From Streptomyces bambusae (lineage in GTDB: Bacteria; Actinomycetota; Actinomycetes; Streptomycetales; Streptomycetaceae), in the NCBI RefSeq assembly GCF_020532645.1, contig NZ_JAJAUZ010000067.1, positions 1 to 38,278 of the forward strand: a stretch of DNA of 38,278 nucleotides. Direction: 5' to 3'. Made by a program: the position numbers and the translations under genes. Positions within the stretch are counted from its first letter, which is position 1; every line of letters starts with the position of its first letter. Shown here piece after piece: positions 1 to 7,164 of the stretch. Under the pieces are notes generated by a model. That model was not told where the DNA came from and did not search any database. It saw nothing but the letters and a program-made list of their open reading frames with translations.

Positions 1-8
1 CCCCACCC

Positions 9-935
9 CTACGTCGCCGGGAGCTGGGATTCGGCTTCGGCGAGGAGTTCGGTGAGGCGGAGGGCGAAGGCGGCGTCGCAGGGCGAGGGCGTGCCCGTGC
101 GGGCGGCGGAGAGGAGCGCGTCCAGGGCGCGCCGGAAGGCCGTGGGGACGTCGGTCCAGTCGGGGAGGGACGCCGTGCCGTGGACGCCGCGGAGTTCGAT
201 GCCGACGCCCGACGCCGCCCGCGGCGCACTGAGCGTCAGGGCGGCCGTGCTGGACGCCCCGGACGCATGCCGCAGCACCAGGTGAACGGTGTCGGCGGGG
301 CCGGAGACGGCCGTGAGGCCGGTAACCTCGCCGAGGACGGGGATCAGCACGGACAGCGCGTGCGGTCCGACGTCCCACAGCCCGCCCTTGGCCCGCCGCC
401 ACGGCGAGGCCGCGTACGGGCTCTGCGGCCCCTCCAGCGCGTAGAGCGACCCGTACCAGTGCGCGCTGGCGGTGAACCAGCCGTCCCGGGCGGCCTGCTC
501 GGCCACCCACGCGGCCGCCGGTTCGGCGAAGCGCAGGGTGAGGAAGACGACGGACGCCACCCCGGCCGCCTCGACGGCGTCGGCCACGGCCCGCGCCCCG
601 GCCACGGTCGTGGCGACCGGTTTGTCGAGCAGCAGGTGGCACCCGTGCTCCGCCGCCCGCACGGCCAGCGGCGCCTGCACGTCCGGCGGCAGCGCGAACG
701 CCACCGCGTCGCAGTCGGCGAACAGCGCGTCGGGATCGTCGTACACGGGTACGCCGTACTGCCCGGCGAGTTCCGCGGCGGCGTCGGGACGCCGGCCCCA
801 GATCCCCGCGAACACCGATCCGGCGTGCCCGGCCAGGGCGGGGGCGTGGGTACGGGCGGCCCAGGGCCCGGTGCCGAGCAGGCCGATCCGCGGGAGCGCG
901 GCGGGCCGATCGTCGGGACGTTCGACTGACGTCAT
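9..935 (-). CDS. Gfo/Idh/MocA-family NAD(P)-dependent oxidoreductase
   Basis: This 308-aa protein opens with a Rossmann dinucleotide-binding motif (GLLGTGPWAARTH, about residues 14-26), followed by the family's LLDKPVATT segment and a C-terminal alpha/beta domain of the Gfo/Idh/MocA fold. Members oxidise or reduce sugars, inositols or related polyols in the cytoplasm; the substrate cannot be read from sequence. I chose the ATG at 935. An in-frame GTG at 953 would add six residues, and neither has a clear Shine-Dalgarno. It is divergent from glnII and shares a 190-bp intergenic region with it, but nothing ties its function to nitrogen metabolism. Family assignment is firm, substrate unknown. 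Confidence 0.85.
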   Translation of the reverse strand: MTSVERPDDRPAALPRIGLLGTGPWAARTHAPALAGHAGSVFAGIWGRRPDAAAELAGQYGVPVYDDPDALFADCDAVAFALPPDVQAPLAVRAAEHGCHLLLDKPVATTVAGARAVADAVEAAGVASVVFLTLRFAEPAAAWVAEQAARDGWFTASAHWYGSLYALEGPQSPYAASPWRRAKGGLWDVGPHALSVLIPVLGEVTGLTAVSGPADTVHLVLRHASGASSTAALTLSAPRAASGVGIELRGVHGTASLPDWTDVPTAFRRALDALLSAARTGTPSPCDAAFALRLTELLAEAESQLPAT

Positions 936-988
936 ATCGTACGAAATGCTCACGCGGACAGTGTGCCCCACACCCGCCCGGAACACCT

Positions 989-1026
989 GCGACGACCCGG
1001 AAACCTCGGTAACACGGGGTTCACAC
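989..1026. promoter_or_regulatory. Candidate GlnR-type box upstream of glnII
   Basis: Within the 189-bp divergent region (936-1124) four pentamers lie exactly 11 bp apart: GCGAC at 989, GAAAC at 1000, AACAC at 1011 and CACAC at 1022. Each has AC at its last two positions (992, 1003, 1014, 1025). The known Streptomyces GlnR box is gTnAC-n6-GaAAC repeated with this spacing. Only the second pentamer is an exact consensus b-site, so this is suggestive. Position is sensible: about 100 bp before the glnII start, and glnII is an established GlnR target. Confidence 0.35.
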
Positions 1027-1124
1027 ATGGGCAACGGTCGGGAAATCGCCCCTTGGCACGCTGCGGACATCACCGCAGCACCCGCAGAGTCTGCGCCGGA
1101 GCGACGCACCGAAGGATGGGGCCC

Positions 1125-2144
1125 GTGGCTTTCAAGGCTGAGTACATCTGGATCGACGGCACCGAGCCGACGGCCAAGCTTCGCTCGAAGACGAAGATCC
1201 TCGCCGACGGGGCGGAGCTGCCCATCTGGGGCTTCGACGGCTCCAGCACCAACCAGGCCGAGGGCCACGCCTCCGACCGCGTGCTCCAGCCGGTGTTCTC
1301 CTGCCCGGACCCGATCCGAGGCGGTGACGACGTCCTCGTGCTCTGCGAGGTCCTGAACATCGACATGACCCCGCACGAGTCCAACACCCGTGCGCTGCTG
1401 CGCCCGGTCGCGGAGAAGTTCGCCGGACAGGAGCCGATCTTCGGCATCGAGCAGGAGTACACCTTCTTCGACGGCGTCCGCCCCCTCGGCTTCCCGGTCG
1501 GCGGCTTCCCGGCAGCTCAGGGCGGCTACTACTGCGGTGTCGGCTCGGACGAGATCTTCGGCCGCGACATCGTCGAGAAGCACCTCGACCACTGCCTGGC
1601 CGCCGGCCTCGACATCTCCGGCATCAACGCCGAGGTCATGCCCGGCCAGTGGGAGTTCCAGGTCGGCCCGCTGAGCCCGCTGGAGGTCGCGGACCAGCTG
1701 TGGATCGCCCGCTGGCTGCTGTACCGCACGGCGGAGGACTTCAACGTCTCGGCCACGCTGAACCCGAAGCCGGTGAAGGGCGACTGGAACGGCGCGGGCG
1801 CGCACACCAACTTCTCCACGAAGGCGATGCGCGAGGACTACCGCGCGATCATCTCGGCGTGCGAGGCGCTGGGCGAGGGCAGCAAGCCGCTCGACCACGT
1901 GAAGAACTACGGCGCCGGCATCGACGAGCGCCTGACGGGTCTGCACGAGACCGCCCCGTGGAACGAGTTCAGCTACGGCGTCTCGGACCGCGGTGCCTCG
2001 GTCCGCATCCCGTGGCAGGTCGAGAAGGACGGCAAGGGCTACATCGAGGACCGCCGTCCGAACGCGAACGTGGACCCGTACGTGGTCACCCGGCTGATCA
2101 CCGACACCTGCTGCGCCGGTCTGGAGAAGGACGGCCTGGTCTGA
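1125..2144 (+). CDS. glnII: Glutamine synthetase type II (GSII, eukaryotic-like)
   Basis: ATP-dependent condensation of ammonium and glutamate to glutamine in the cytoplasm. The 339-aa length fits GSII, the short eukaryotic-type enzyme that Streptomyces carries in addition to the dodecameric GSI. Visible landmarks are the beta-grasp segment with WGFDGSST, the catalytic GIEQEYTFFDG motif, the ATP-site region KPVKGDWNGAGAHTN and the RIPWQV / EDRRPNANVDPY C-terminal segment. The GTG at 1125 is chosen because GAAGGA (1111-1116) lies 8 nt upstream and the protein then begins with the family's AFKAEYIWIDG. GSII is known to be heat-labile and not adenylylated, unlike GSI, the target of GlnE encoded at the other end of this window. 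A strong terminator follows. Confidence 0.97.
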   Translation: MAFKAEYIWIDGTEPTAKLRSKTKILADGAELPIWGFDGSSTNQAEGHASDRVLQPVFSCPDPIRGGDDVLVLCEVLNIDMTPHESNTRALLRPVAEKFAGQEPIFGIEQEYTFFDGVRPLGFPVGGFPAAQGGYYCGVGSDEIFGRDIVEKHLDHCLAAGLDISGINAEVMPGQWEFQVGPLSPLEVADQLWIARWLLYRTAEDFNVSATLNPKPVKGDWNGAGAHTNFSTKAMREDYRAIISACEALGEGSKPLDHVKNYGAGIDERLTGLHETAPWNEFSYGVSDRGASVRIPWQVEKDGKGYIEDRRPNANVDPYVVTRLITDTCCAGLEKDGLV

Positions 2145-2195
2145 CGCACCGCCGTCCCGCACCGCCGTCACACAGCGACGACCGGTACACCCGGC

Positions 2196-2228
2196 AGAGG
2201 CGCCCGCCGTTCGAGTGCGGGCGCCTCT
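2196..2228 (+). terminator. Intrinsic terminator downstream of glnII
   Basis: A perfect 12-bp inverted repeat (AGAGGCGCCCGC at 2196-2207, its complement at 2217-2228) with a 9-nt loop lies 51 bp after the glnII stop. It lacks a U-tract, as is usual in Streptomyces. It implies the next genes have their own promoter. Confidence 0.75.
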
Positions 2229-2398
2229 CCGCGTTTCCGGGAGGATGCCCGAGGCGGTCCCGGCTTGATCACGGAACCGCATCGACGGACCCCGCCGCAA
2301 CGCGCCGACCTGCCCGAGTGGTTGCGGAGGTTCACATTCCGTATCACCTGGTGAGAGGGGGTCTGATGCTCGGCGCGGCCATCTGCTTGAATGGGGGC

Positions 2399-2518
2399 AT
2401 GGCCAGCCCTTCGCACACCTCGACCGGTCGCAGCGACCTCGAACCGTTCTGGCCGTCCCGTCAGCACCACGATTTCGACCGGGTGTGTTGCCGCGCGAAG
2501 AACGCGCCGGCCCTCTAA
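2399..2518 (+). CDS. Short Cys-Cys leader-like peptide (39 aa)
   Basis: A small ORF with ATG at 2399, TAA at 2516-2518 and a G-rich stretch (GGGGG, 2393-2397) just before the start. The peptide ends in VCCRAKNAPAL after an aromatic/His-rich middle (FWPSRQHHDFDR). Streptomyces often have very short Cys-containing ORFs upstream of regulated genes, thought to work as translation-sensing leaders; this one ends 91 bp before a winged-helix regulator. It could be an uORF/attenuator for that gene, a free-standing small peptide, or chance. The remaining sequence of the 2145-2609 gap, apart from the terminator, shows nothing else recognisable. Confidence 0.45.
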   Translation: MASPSHTSTGRSDLEPFWPSRQHHDFDRVCCRAKNAPAL

Positions 2519-2609
2519 CGCCTCCAGGCCCCACGTCCTGACAGGCCTTCGGTCTGCGCGGTCCCGTACGTCCTCTGCCGACGACTCCGCGTGAAAGAGC
2601 TGACCACTC

Positions 2610-3206
2610 ATGGCGAACACCCGTTCCGTCGTACCCGCTGCGGCCTCCGCTGCGACCGCCCCCCTGACCTTCCCCCGGCACCGCCTGCGCGCCGTCGAAC
2701 GCGACGAGGTGCAGGCGCCCACCGTGGCCGACTTCCTCCCGCCGGGCGCCACCTGGCTGCCGGCTCCCCCGCACACCCTGCCCGTCCTGCCGGGCCGGCC
2801 CCCGATGGTCGGCTACCTGGTCCTGGTGCCCGCCGACCAGCAGCCGCCGGCCGGCTTCGTGCCGCACGCCGCCGCGGCGGCCGCCGCCCCGGTGCCCGCC
2901 CCCGCGCCGTCCGCATCCGCGGGCGACGCCCTCGTACGGATCGACAGCGCGCAGCGCACCGCCGAAGTGGACGGGGAGCTGCTCGACCTGACGTACCTGG
3001 AGTTCGAGCTCCTCGCGCACCTGGTGGCGCACCCGCACCGGGTGCACAGCCGGGACCAGCTCGTCACCACGGTCTGGGGCTACGGCCACGTGGGCGACGG
3101 CCGGACCGTCGACGTCCACATCGCCCGGCTGCGCCGCAAGCTGGGCGCGGCGCACCGCGGGGCCATCCAGACGGTGCGCCGGGTGGGCTACAAGTACGCG
3201 CCGTGA
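2610..3206 (+). CDS. Receiver-less OmpR/PhoB-type winged-helix regulator (possible GlnRII)
   Basis: A 198-aa DNA-binding protein. The C-terminal ~95 residues are a classical OmpR/PhoB winged helix: LTYLEFELLAHLVAHP (helix 1), HSRDQLVTTVWGY (positioning helix), DGRTVDVHIARLRRKLG (recognition helix) and RRVGYKYAP (wing). The N-terminal ~100 residues are Pro/Ala-rich with no receiver domain or phospho-acceptor Asp. In S. coelicolor the regulator GlnRII, which binds the same sites as GlnR, is encoded close to glnII, so location makes this a candidate GlnRII; the identification is inference. The ATG at 2610 has only a weak GA-rich upstream stretch. It converges on the PepSY gene, with a shared terminator between them. 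Confidence 0.85.
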   Translation: MANTRSVVPAAASAATAPLTFPRHRLRAVERDEVQAPTVADFLPPGATWLPAPPHTLPVLPGRPPMVGYLVLVPADQQPPAGFVPHAAAAAAAPVPAPAPSASAGDALVRIDSAQRTAEVDGELLDLTYLEFELLAHLVAHPHRVHSRDQLVTTVWGYGHVGDGRTVDVHIARLRRKLGAAHRGAIQTVRRVGYKYAP

Positions 3207-3222
3207 CCGGCTCGCGGAACGG

Positions 3223-3262
3223 CGGCGGGCCCGCACCCCGGGATCGGAGTGCGGGCCCGCCG
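3223..3262. terminator. Bidirectional terminator between convergent genes
   Basis: A perfect 14-bp inverted repeat (CGGCGGGCCCGCAC at 3223-3236 and its complement at 3249-3262) with a 12-nt loop sits in the 75-bp gap between the converging winged-helix and PepSY genes. It can serve both strands. Confidence 0.75.
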
Positions 3263-3281
3263 GCCTCGGGTACCGCTGCCG

Positions 3282-4751
3282 TTACGCGGCGGCCGCCGCC
3301 TTGCGGCGGGCGATCAGGCCGAGGACCGCGTCCAGGACGAGGAAGACGGCCAGGCTGATGCCGAGCAGCGGGACGAACCAGCCGACGACGGCGGTGGCGG
3401 CGGCCAGCGGCAGCAGTGCGGTGACCGGCAGCCGGCGCCAGGCGCCGCGGGGCTGCGGGCGGCCGAAGGACAGGCCGCGGGCCTTCGTCGGGCGGCGCAG
3501 CCACCACATCCGGTAGCCCCAGAAGACGAGGAGCATCACGGCGAGCGCGAGGGCGGCCAGCAGCAGCTGGTTGACGAGCCCGAACATCAGGCCCATGTGG
3601 GCGTCGATGCCGTACCGGGTCAGCTTGGCGAGGACCGGGTGGTCGGCGAAGCGCAGGGTGTCCATGACGGCGCCGTCCGCCGGGTTCACGGCCACCGAGT
3701 CGAGGTGGACGGGCACCTGCCTGTCGCGTTCCTTGACGACGTAGCCCTTGCCCTCGGCAGGCAGGGTGATCTGGAGGCTCTCGGTGACGCCGACGGCCTT
3801 CGCGGCCTCGACGACGCGGTCGATGCCGACGTCCTTGCCCGCCGGTGCGGGGGCCGTGCCGCTCCCGCCGCCGTGGTGGCCGGCGTGCTCGTCGCCGCCG
3901 CCGGCGCCGCCGTCGAGGGCGGCGGAGACGGCCGGGGTGGCGCCGCCGAGGCGGTCCTGGAGCTGCCCGATGTTCTCACCGGCGTACGTGGACCAGGTCA
4001 GGCCGGTCGCGGACAGGACGACCAGTCCTGCGGTGGCCCAGAGGCCGACGGTGGCGTGCCAGGAGAGGGTCCGGCGGCGGCCGGTGGCCTTGCGGTCGGG
4101 CAGGACGAGGGCGGAGCGGCGGCTGCGGCGGCGGCCGATCCAGAGGGCGAGGCCGCCGAGGGCGACCACCCACATCCAGCTGGCGGCGAGCTCGCTGTAG
4201 ATGCGGCCGGTCTCGCCGAGCTGGAGGTTGGCGTGCAGGCCGGAGATCCAGGCGCGCAGCGGCAGGGCGTCACCGGAGGTGTCCAGCTGCCCCGCGACCT
4301 CGGCGGTGTACGGGTTGACGAACACCGTGTGGGTCATGCCCTCGGCGACGCCGGGGGCCTCCATGAGGACCCGGGTGGTGGACTCGGCGTCGGGCGCCGG
4401 CCACACGGCGACCACTTCGCCCTGCGGGGTGGCGGCGGTGGCCGCGGCGACCTGCTCGGAGAGCGGGCGGGCGGCGCCGCCGGCGGGGGCGGAGACGGTC
4501 AGCTCGTCCTTGTAGACGATCTCCTCCGCCTGGAAGGAGAGGGCGTACAGGAGCCCGGTGGCGGCGGCGAGGAAAAGCAGCGGGGCGATGAGCAGGCCCG
4601 CGTAGAAGTGCATGCGGAGGAGGAGCGGACGGACGGCGGCCCAGGTGCCGGTGCCGGCCTTGGAGGCGGGGTCCGGCGCGTCGTCCGGTGCGGGGTCGGA
4701 TGCGGGCGCGGGGTCCTGGACGGGGACGTCGCGGACTTCGTCGATGGCCAT
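3282..4751 (-). CDS. PepSY-associated TM helix protein
   Basis: A 489-aa inner-membrane protein of the PepSY_TM family. A short acidic Pro/Ala-rich cytoplasmic N-terminus is followed by a first TM helix (RPLLLRMHFYAGLLIAPLLF), an extracytoplasmic PepSY-like region, a TM pair beginning near ASWMWVVALGGLALWIG, a second extracytoplasmic loop and three C-terminal TM helices. The family includes heme/metal-linked membrane reductases; conserved His residues in the TM helices (LRMHFYAG, SGLHAN, LSWHATVG, DAHMG) fit heme or metal binding. The second loop carries a His cluster (DEHAGHHGG). The ATG at 4751 has AAGGA 5 nt upstream. It lies 59 bp downstream of a His/Met-rich membrane protein and is probably co-transcribed with it. 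Confidence 0.85.
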   Translation of the reverse strand: MAIDEVRDVPVQDPAPASDPAPDDAPDPASKAGTGTWAAVRPLLLRMHFYAGLLIAPLLFLAAATGLLYALSFQAEEIVYKDELTVSAPAGGAARPLSEQVAAATAATPQGEVVAVWPAPDAESTTRVLMEAPGVAEGMTHTVFVNPYTAEVAGQLDTSGDALPLRAWISGLHANLQLGETGRIYSELAASWMWVVALGGLALWIGRRRSRRSALVLPDRKATGRRRTLSWHATVGLWATAGLVVLSATGLTWSTYAGENIGQLQDRLGGATPAVSAALDGGAGGGDEHAGHHGGGSGTAPAPAGKDVGIDRVVEAAKAVGVTESLQITLPAEGKGYVVKERDRQVPVHLDSVAVNPADGAVMDTLRFADHPVLAKLTRYGIDAHMGLMFGLVNQLLLAALALAVMLLVFWGYRMWWLRRPTKARGLSFGRPQPRGAWRRLPVTALLPLAAATAVVGWFVPLLGISLAVFLVLDAVLGLIARRKAAAAA

Positions 4752-4810
4752 GGAGGTCCTTGGTGAGGCGGGACATGGGGAGATGGCCCCCTGTCGCGCC
4801 GGGCGCGCCG

Positions 4811-5533
4811 TCAGGCGCGGGCAGGACGGCCGGGGGCCGTGGTGCGGAGGACCTGCCGGAGCGGGGGCCCGCGCCGGACCACGGCATGGGCGGGCACCGC
4901 GCCGCGCAGCCGGCGCGGCGGGGTGTGCGGGCGGGGGCGCGGGGTGCGGGCGGCCGGGACGCCCGGGACCGTCCGCAGCAGGGCGAGCGCGCGCAGCAGC
5001 GGCTGCGCGGCCAGGGCGCCGAGCGTGCGCACGGCGCGGGCCAGCCGGAACACGGCGGCCTCGCCGCGGGCCAGCCACAGCGCGCAGAGCAGCGCGGCGA
5101 TGCCGTGGGCGGCGGTCATGCCGAGGGTGCCGTGGCCGGCCATGCCCGCCATGTCCCCGGCCATGCCCGCCATGTCGCCGGCGCTCCCCGCCAGGTCGCC
5201 CGTCGCCGAGCCGTGGCCGGTGTGCGGGCCGTGGCCGCCGTGGTGGCCGGGCAGGTTGCCGGTGGCCGCGGGCGGCAGGGACTCCGTACGGGAGAAGAGG
5301 AGGTGGAGGGCACCCTGGGCGGCTGTGACGCCGGCCGTGATGGCGAGGGGCCCGCGGCGGCGGCCCGCGGAGAGCCAGGCCAGGGAGGCGACCACCCAGA
5401 AGGCGGCCAGGAGGACTCCGAACGGAACATCTCCGCCAGACATGTACGAATGCCCCGCAGCAGCCAAAGCCACGCACACCGCCGCGAACATCGCGGCCCG
5501 AGGGGTGCGCAGCGGCGACCGGGCATCTGACAT
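4811..5533 (-). CDS. His/Met-rich multi-pass membrane protein, unknown function
   Basis: About 240 aa with TM helices near residues 10-30, 35-55, 60-80 and 145-165, then an Arg/Pro-rich cytoplasmic tail. Between the third and fourth helices is a loop with several His residues (GHHGGHGPHTGHG) followed by tandem heptads MAGMAGD, giving regularly spaced Met. His- and Met-rich extracytoplasmic loops are typical of copper-handling proteins, and the downstream PepSY protein has its own His cluster, so a shared role in metal handling is plausible but unproven. I took the ATG at 5533 (protein begins MSDARSP); an upstream in-frame ATG at 5572 is possible. No named family recognised. Confidence 0.75.
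   Translation of the reverse strand: MSDARSPLRTPRAAMFAAVCVALAAAGHSYMSGGDVPFGVLLAAFWVVASLAWLSAGRRRGPLAITAGVTAAQGALHLLFSRTESLPPAATGNLPGHHGGHGPHTGHGSATGDLAGSAGDMAGMAGDMAGMAGHGTLGMTAAHGIAALLCALWLARGEAAVFRLARAVRTLGALAAQPLLRALALLRTVPGVPAARTPRPRPHTPPRRLRGAVPAHAVVRRGPPLRQVLRTTAPGRPARA
5141..5182. repeat. 21-bp tandem repeat inside the His/Met-rich gene
   Basis: Two adjacent 21-bp units (5141-5161 and 5162-5182), differing at one base, encode the duplicated Met heptad on the minus strand. Being a multiple of three, copy changes would keep the frame and alter the number of Met residues. Confidence 0.85.
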
Positions 5534-5632
5534 GACCTGCACATGTTCGCACCCGGCGGCTCCCCGGGCCACGGCGGGTACCGGGTGCGCCCGGCGCGGA
5601 CCGGTGTCGGATCATGACCAGGTGATGATCGG

Positions 5633-6220
5633 ATGACGGGGGTCCTGCTGGGCCCGTTGTACGCGGGCGGGGTGCAGCTCGGCGCGTACGCCCTGGAGCG
5701 GTGGGAGCCGGCCGCGCGCGAGCGGCTGCTGCGGGGCTGCTCCACGAACGTCGACAACCTCGCCACCGGCCGCTGGGAAACCCTGCTGAGCAGCGCGTTC
5801 GTGGTCGAGGAGCCGATGCCGCTGCCGTACGCCCTGCTCCTGCTGGCGGTGCTGGGCTACGCCGAGTACGCGTACGGGGCCTGGTGGACCGCCGGGGTGT
5901 TCCTGCTCGGGCACACCGCCGCGACGCTGCTCGTCTACGGCGGGCTGCGGCTGCGCGGGGCCGGTCCGGACACCCGCCGGGCGCTGGACGTGGGCACGAG
6001 CTACGGGTTCAACGCGGTGCTCGGTGCGCTGACCGCGGCGCTCCCCCGCGGCCGGGTGCGCGGCGCGGCGCGGGCGGGGCTGCTGGCGGTGGCGGTGCCG
6101 CCGGCCGTGGCCCGCGGGCGGACGTTCACGGATGCCGGGCACCTGGCAGCGCTGGCCCTGGGGATCGGCGTGTCCCTGGCGGTCGGCTACCGTTCCCGGA
6201 AGCGCACAAAAGCCATATAA
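5633..6220 (+). CDS. Rhomboid-like membrane protein
   Basis: A 195-aa polytopic membrane protein. The N-terminal part holds an actinobacterial rhomboid-like signature (CSTNVDNL ... LLSSAF). Later, DVGTSYGFNAVLG places a Ser in a GxSxG-like context and FTDAGHLAALALG places a His in the last helix, matching the Ser-His dyad layout of rhomboid intramembrane proteases. Activity is not certain because many actinobacterial members are called rhomboid-like only. The ATG at 5633 is the first in frame; it is divergent from the His/Met-rich gene across a 99-bp gap. The protein ends in a basic tail (YRSRKRTKAI). Confidence 0.75.
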   Translation: MTGVLLGPLYAGGVQLGAYALERWEPAARERLLRGCSTNVDNLATGRWETLLSSAFVVEEPMPLPYALLLLAVLGYAEYAYGAWWTAGVFLLGHTAATLLVYGGLRLRGAGPDTRRALDVGTSYGFNAVLGALTAALPRGRVRGAARAGLLAVAVPPAVARGRTFTDAGHLAALALGIGVSLAVGYRSRKRTKAI

Positions 6221-6284
6221 GCGGATATTTAGAGAACATGCATCGCACTCTCGCACCGAACCGCCGGACCCTGGAGCCGCCACG

Positions 6285-7079
6285 ATGACCGCCACCCCGT
6301 CCACCACCGTCGCCAACCTCCGCGACCTCGGCGGCACCCCGCTCGCCGGCGGCCGCACGGTCCGCCCGGGGCTGGTGCTGCGCTCCGGCCAGCTCGACCG
6401 GATGGACCCGGCCGCCGACCCGGTCGTGGCCGCCCTGGGCCTGCGGACGGTCGTCGACTTCCGCACCGACGCGGAGCGCGCGGACCACCCGGACCGGGTG
6501 CCCGAGGGCGCCCGGCTGATCGTGGCGAACGTGCTGGCGGACAAGGTCACCTCCGGCGAGATGCCGGCCGCGGCGCAGCTCAAGCACATCCTGCGGGACC
6601 CGGTCCTGGCCGAGCGGGAGCTGGGCGGCGGCAAGGCCGAGGCGCTGTTCGAGGAGACGTACCGCTCGTTCGTGTCCTCCGGCTCCGGGCAGGCCGCGTA
6701 CCGGACCCTGCTCACCGAGCTGGCGGCGCCGGACGCGGGGCCGCTGCTCTTCCACTGCACGGCCGGCAAGGACCGCACCGGGTGGGCGGCGACGGTGGTC
6801 CTCGGCCTGCTGGGCGCGGACGAGGAGACGGTCATGGCGGAGTACCTGTCCGTCAACCCGGCCGTCCGGCAGGCCTTCGCCCCGATGATCGAGGGCTTCA
6901 CCGCGTCCGGCGGCAACCCGGACATCGCGCTCGCCCTGATCGGCGTGGTCCCCTCCTACCTGGAGGCCGCCCTCGACGAGGTCGCGACCCGGTACGGATC
7001 GATGGAGAAGTACGTGCGCGAGGGGCTGGGCGTCCCGGACGAGGCGGTGGCGGCACTGGCGGCCCGGCTGGTGCAGTAG
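6285..7079 (+). CDS. Protein tyrosine/serine phosphatase (Cys-based)
   Basis: A 264-aa cytoplasmic enzyme of the bacterial Y_phosphatase3 type. The N-terminal NLRDLGG motif leads into the fold, LRTVVDFRTDAER forms the general acid/loop region, and the P-loop HCTAGKDRTGW (about residues 157-167) has the complete C-x5-R signature with Cys as nucleophile. The family acts on phosphotyrosine, phosphoserine or phosphoinositides; the substrate is unknown here. The ATG at 6285 has GGAG about 9 nt upstream and gives the expected short lead before the NLRDLGG motif. It is 64 bp downstream of the rhomboid-like gene, so read-through transcription is possible. Confidence 0.9.
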   Translation: MTATPSTTVANLRDLGGTPLAGGRTVRPGLVLRSGQLDRMDPAADPVVAALGLRTVVDFRTDAERADHPDRVPEGARLIVANVLADKVTSGEMPAAAQLKHILRDPVLAERELGGGKAEALFEETYRSFVSSGSGQAAYRTLLTELAAPDAGPLLFHCTAGKDRTGWAATVVLGLLGADEETVMAEYLSVNPAVRQAFAPMIEGFTASGGNPDIALALIGVVPSYLEAALDEVATRYGSMEKYVREGLGVPDEAVAALAARLVQ

Positions 7080-7164
7080 CCGGGCCGGCCCGGCAGTGGC
7101 GAAGCGTTCCGCCGGGGTGCCGGGCGGCCGGTGACCATCGGACGAATCGCTCGTTCTGCTGAAC

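Noticed and set aside
936..3236. Minus-strand extension of the oxidoreductase frame to more than 1000 residues
   Set aside because: The extension is antisense to glnII and the winged-helix gene; only the last ~308 residues show the oxidoreductase fold.
7079..7094. Palindrome GCCGGGCCGGCCCGGC after the phosphatase gene as a terminator
   Set aside because: It is a continuous 16-bp palindrome with no loop; it could fold only after losing several central pairs, so I did not call it.
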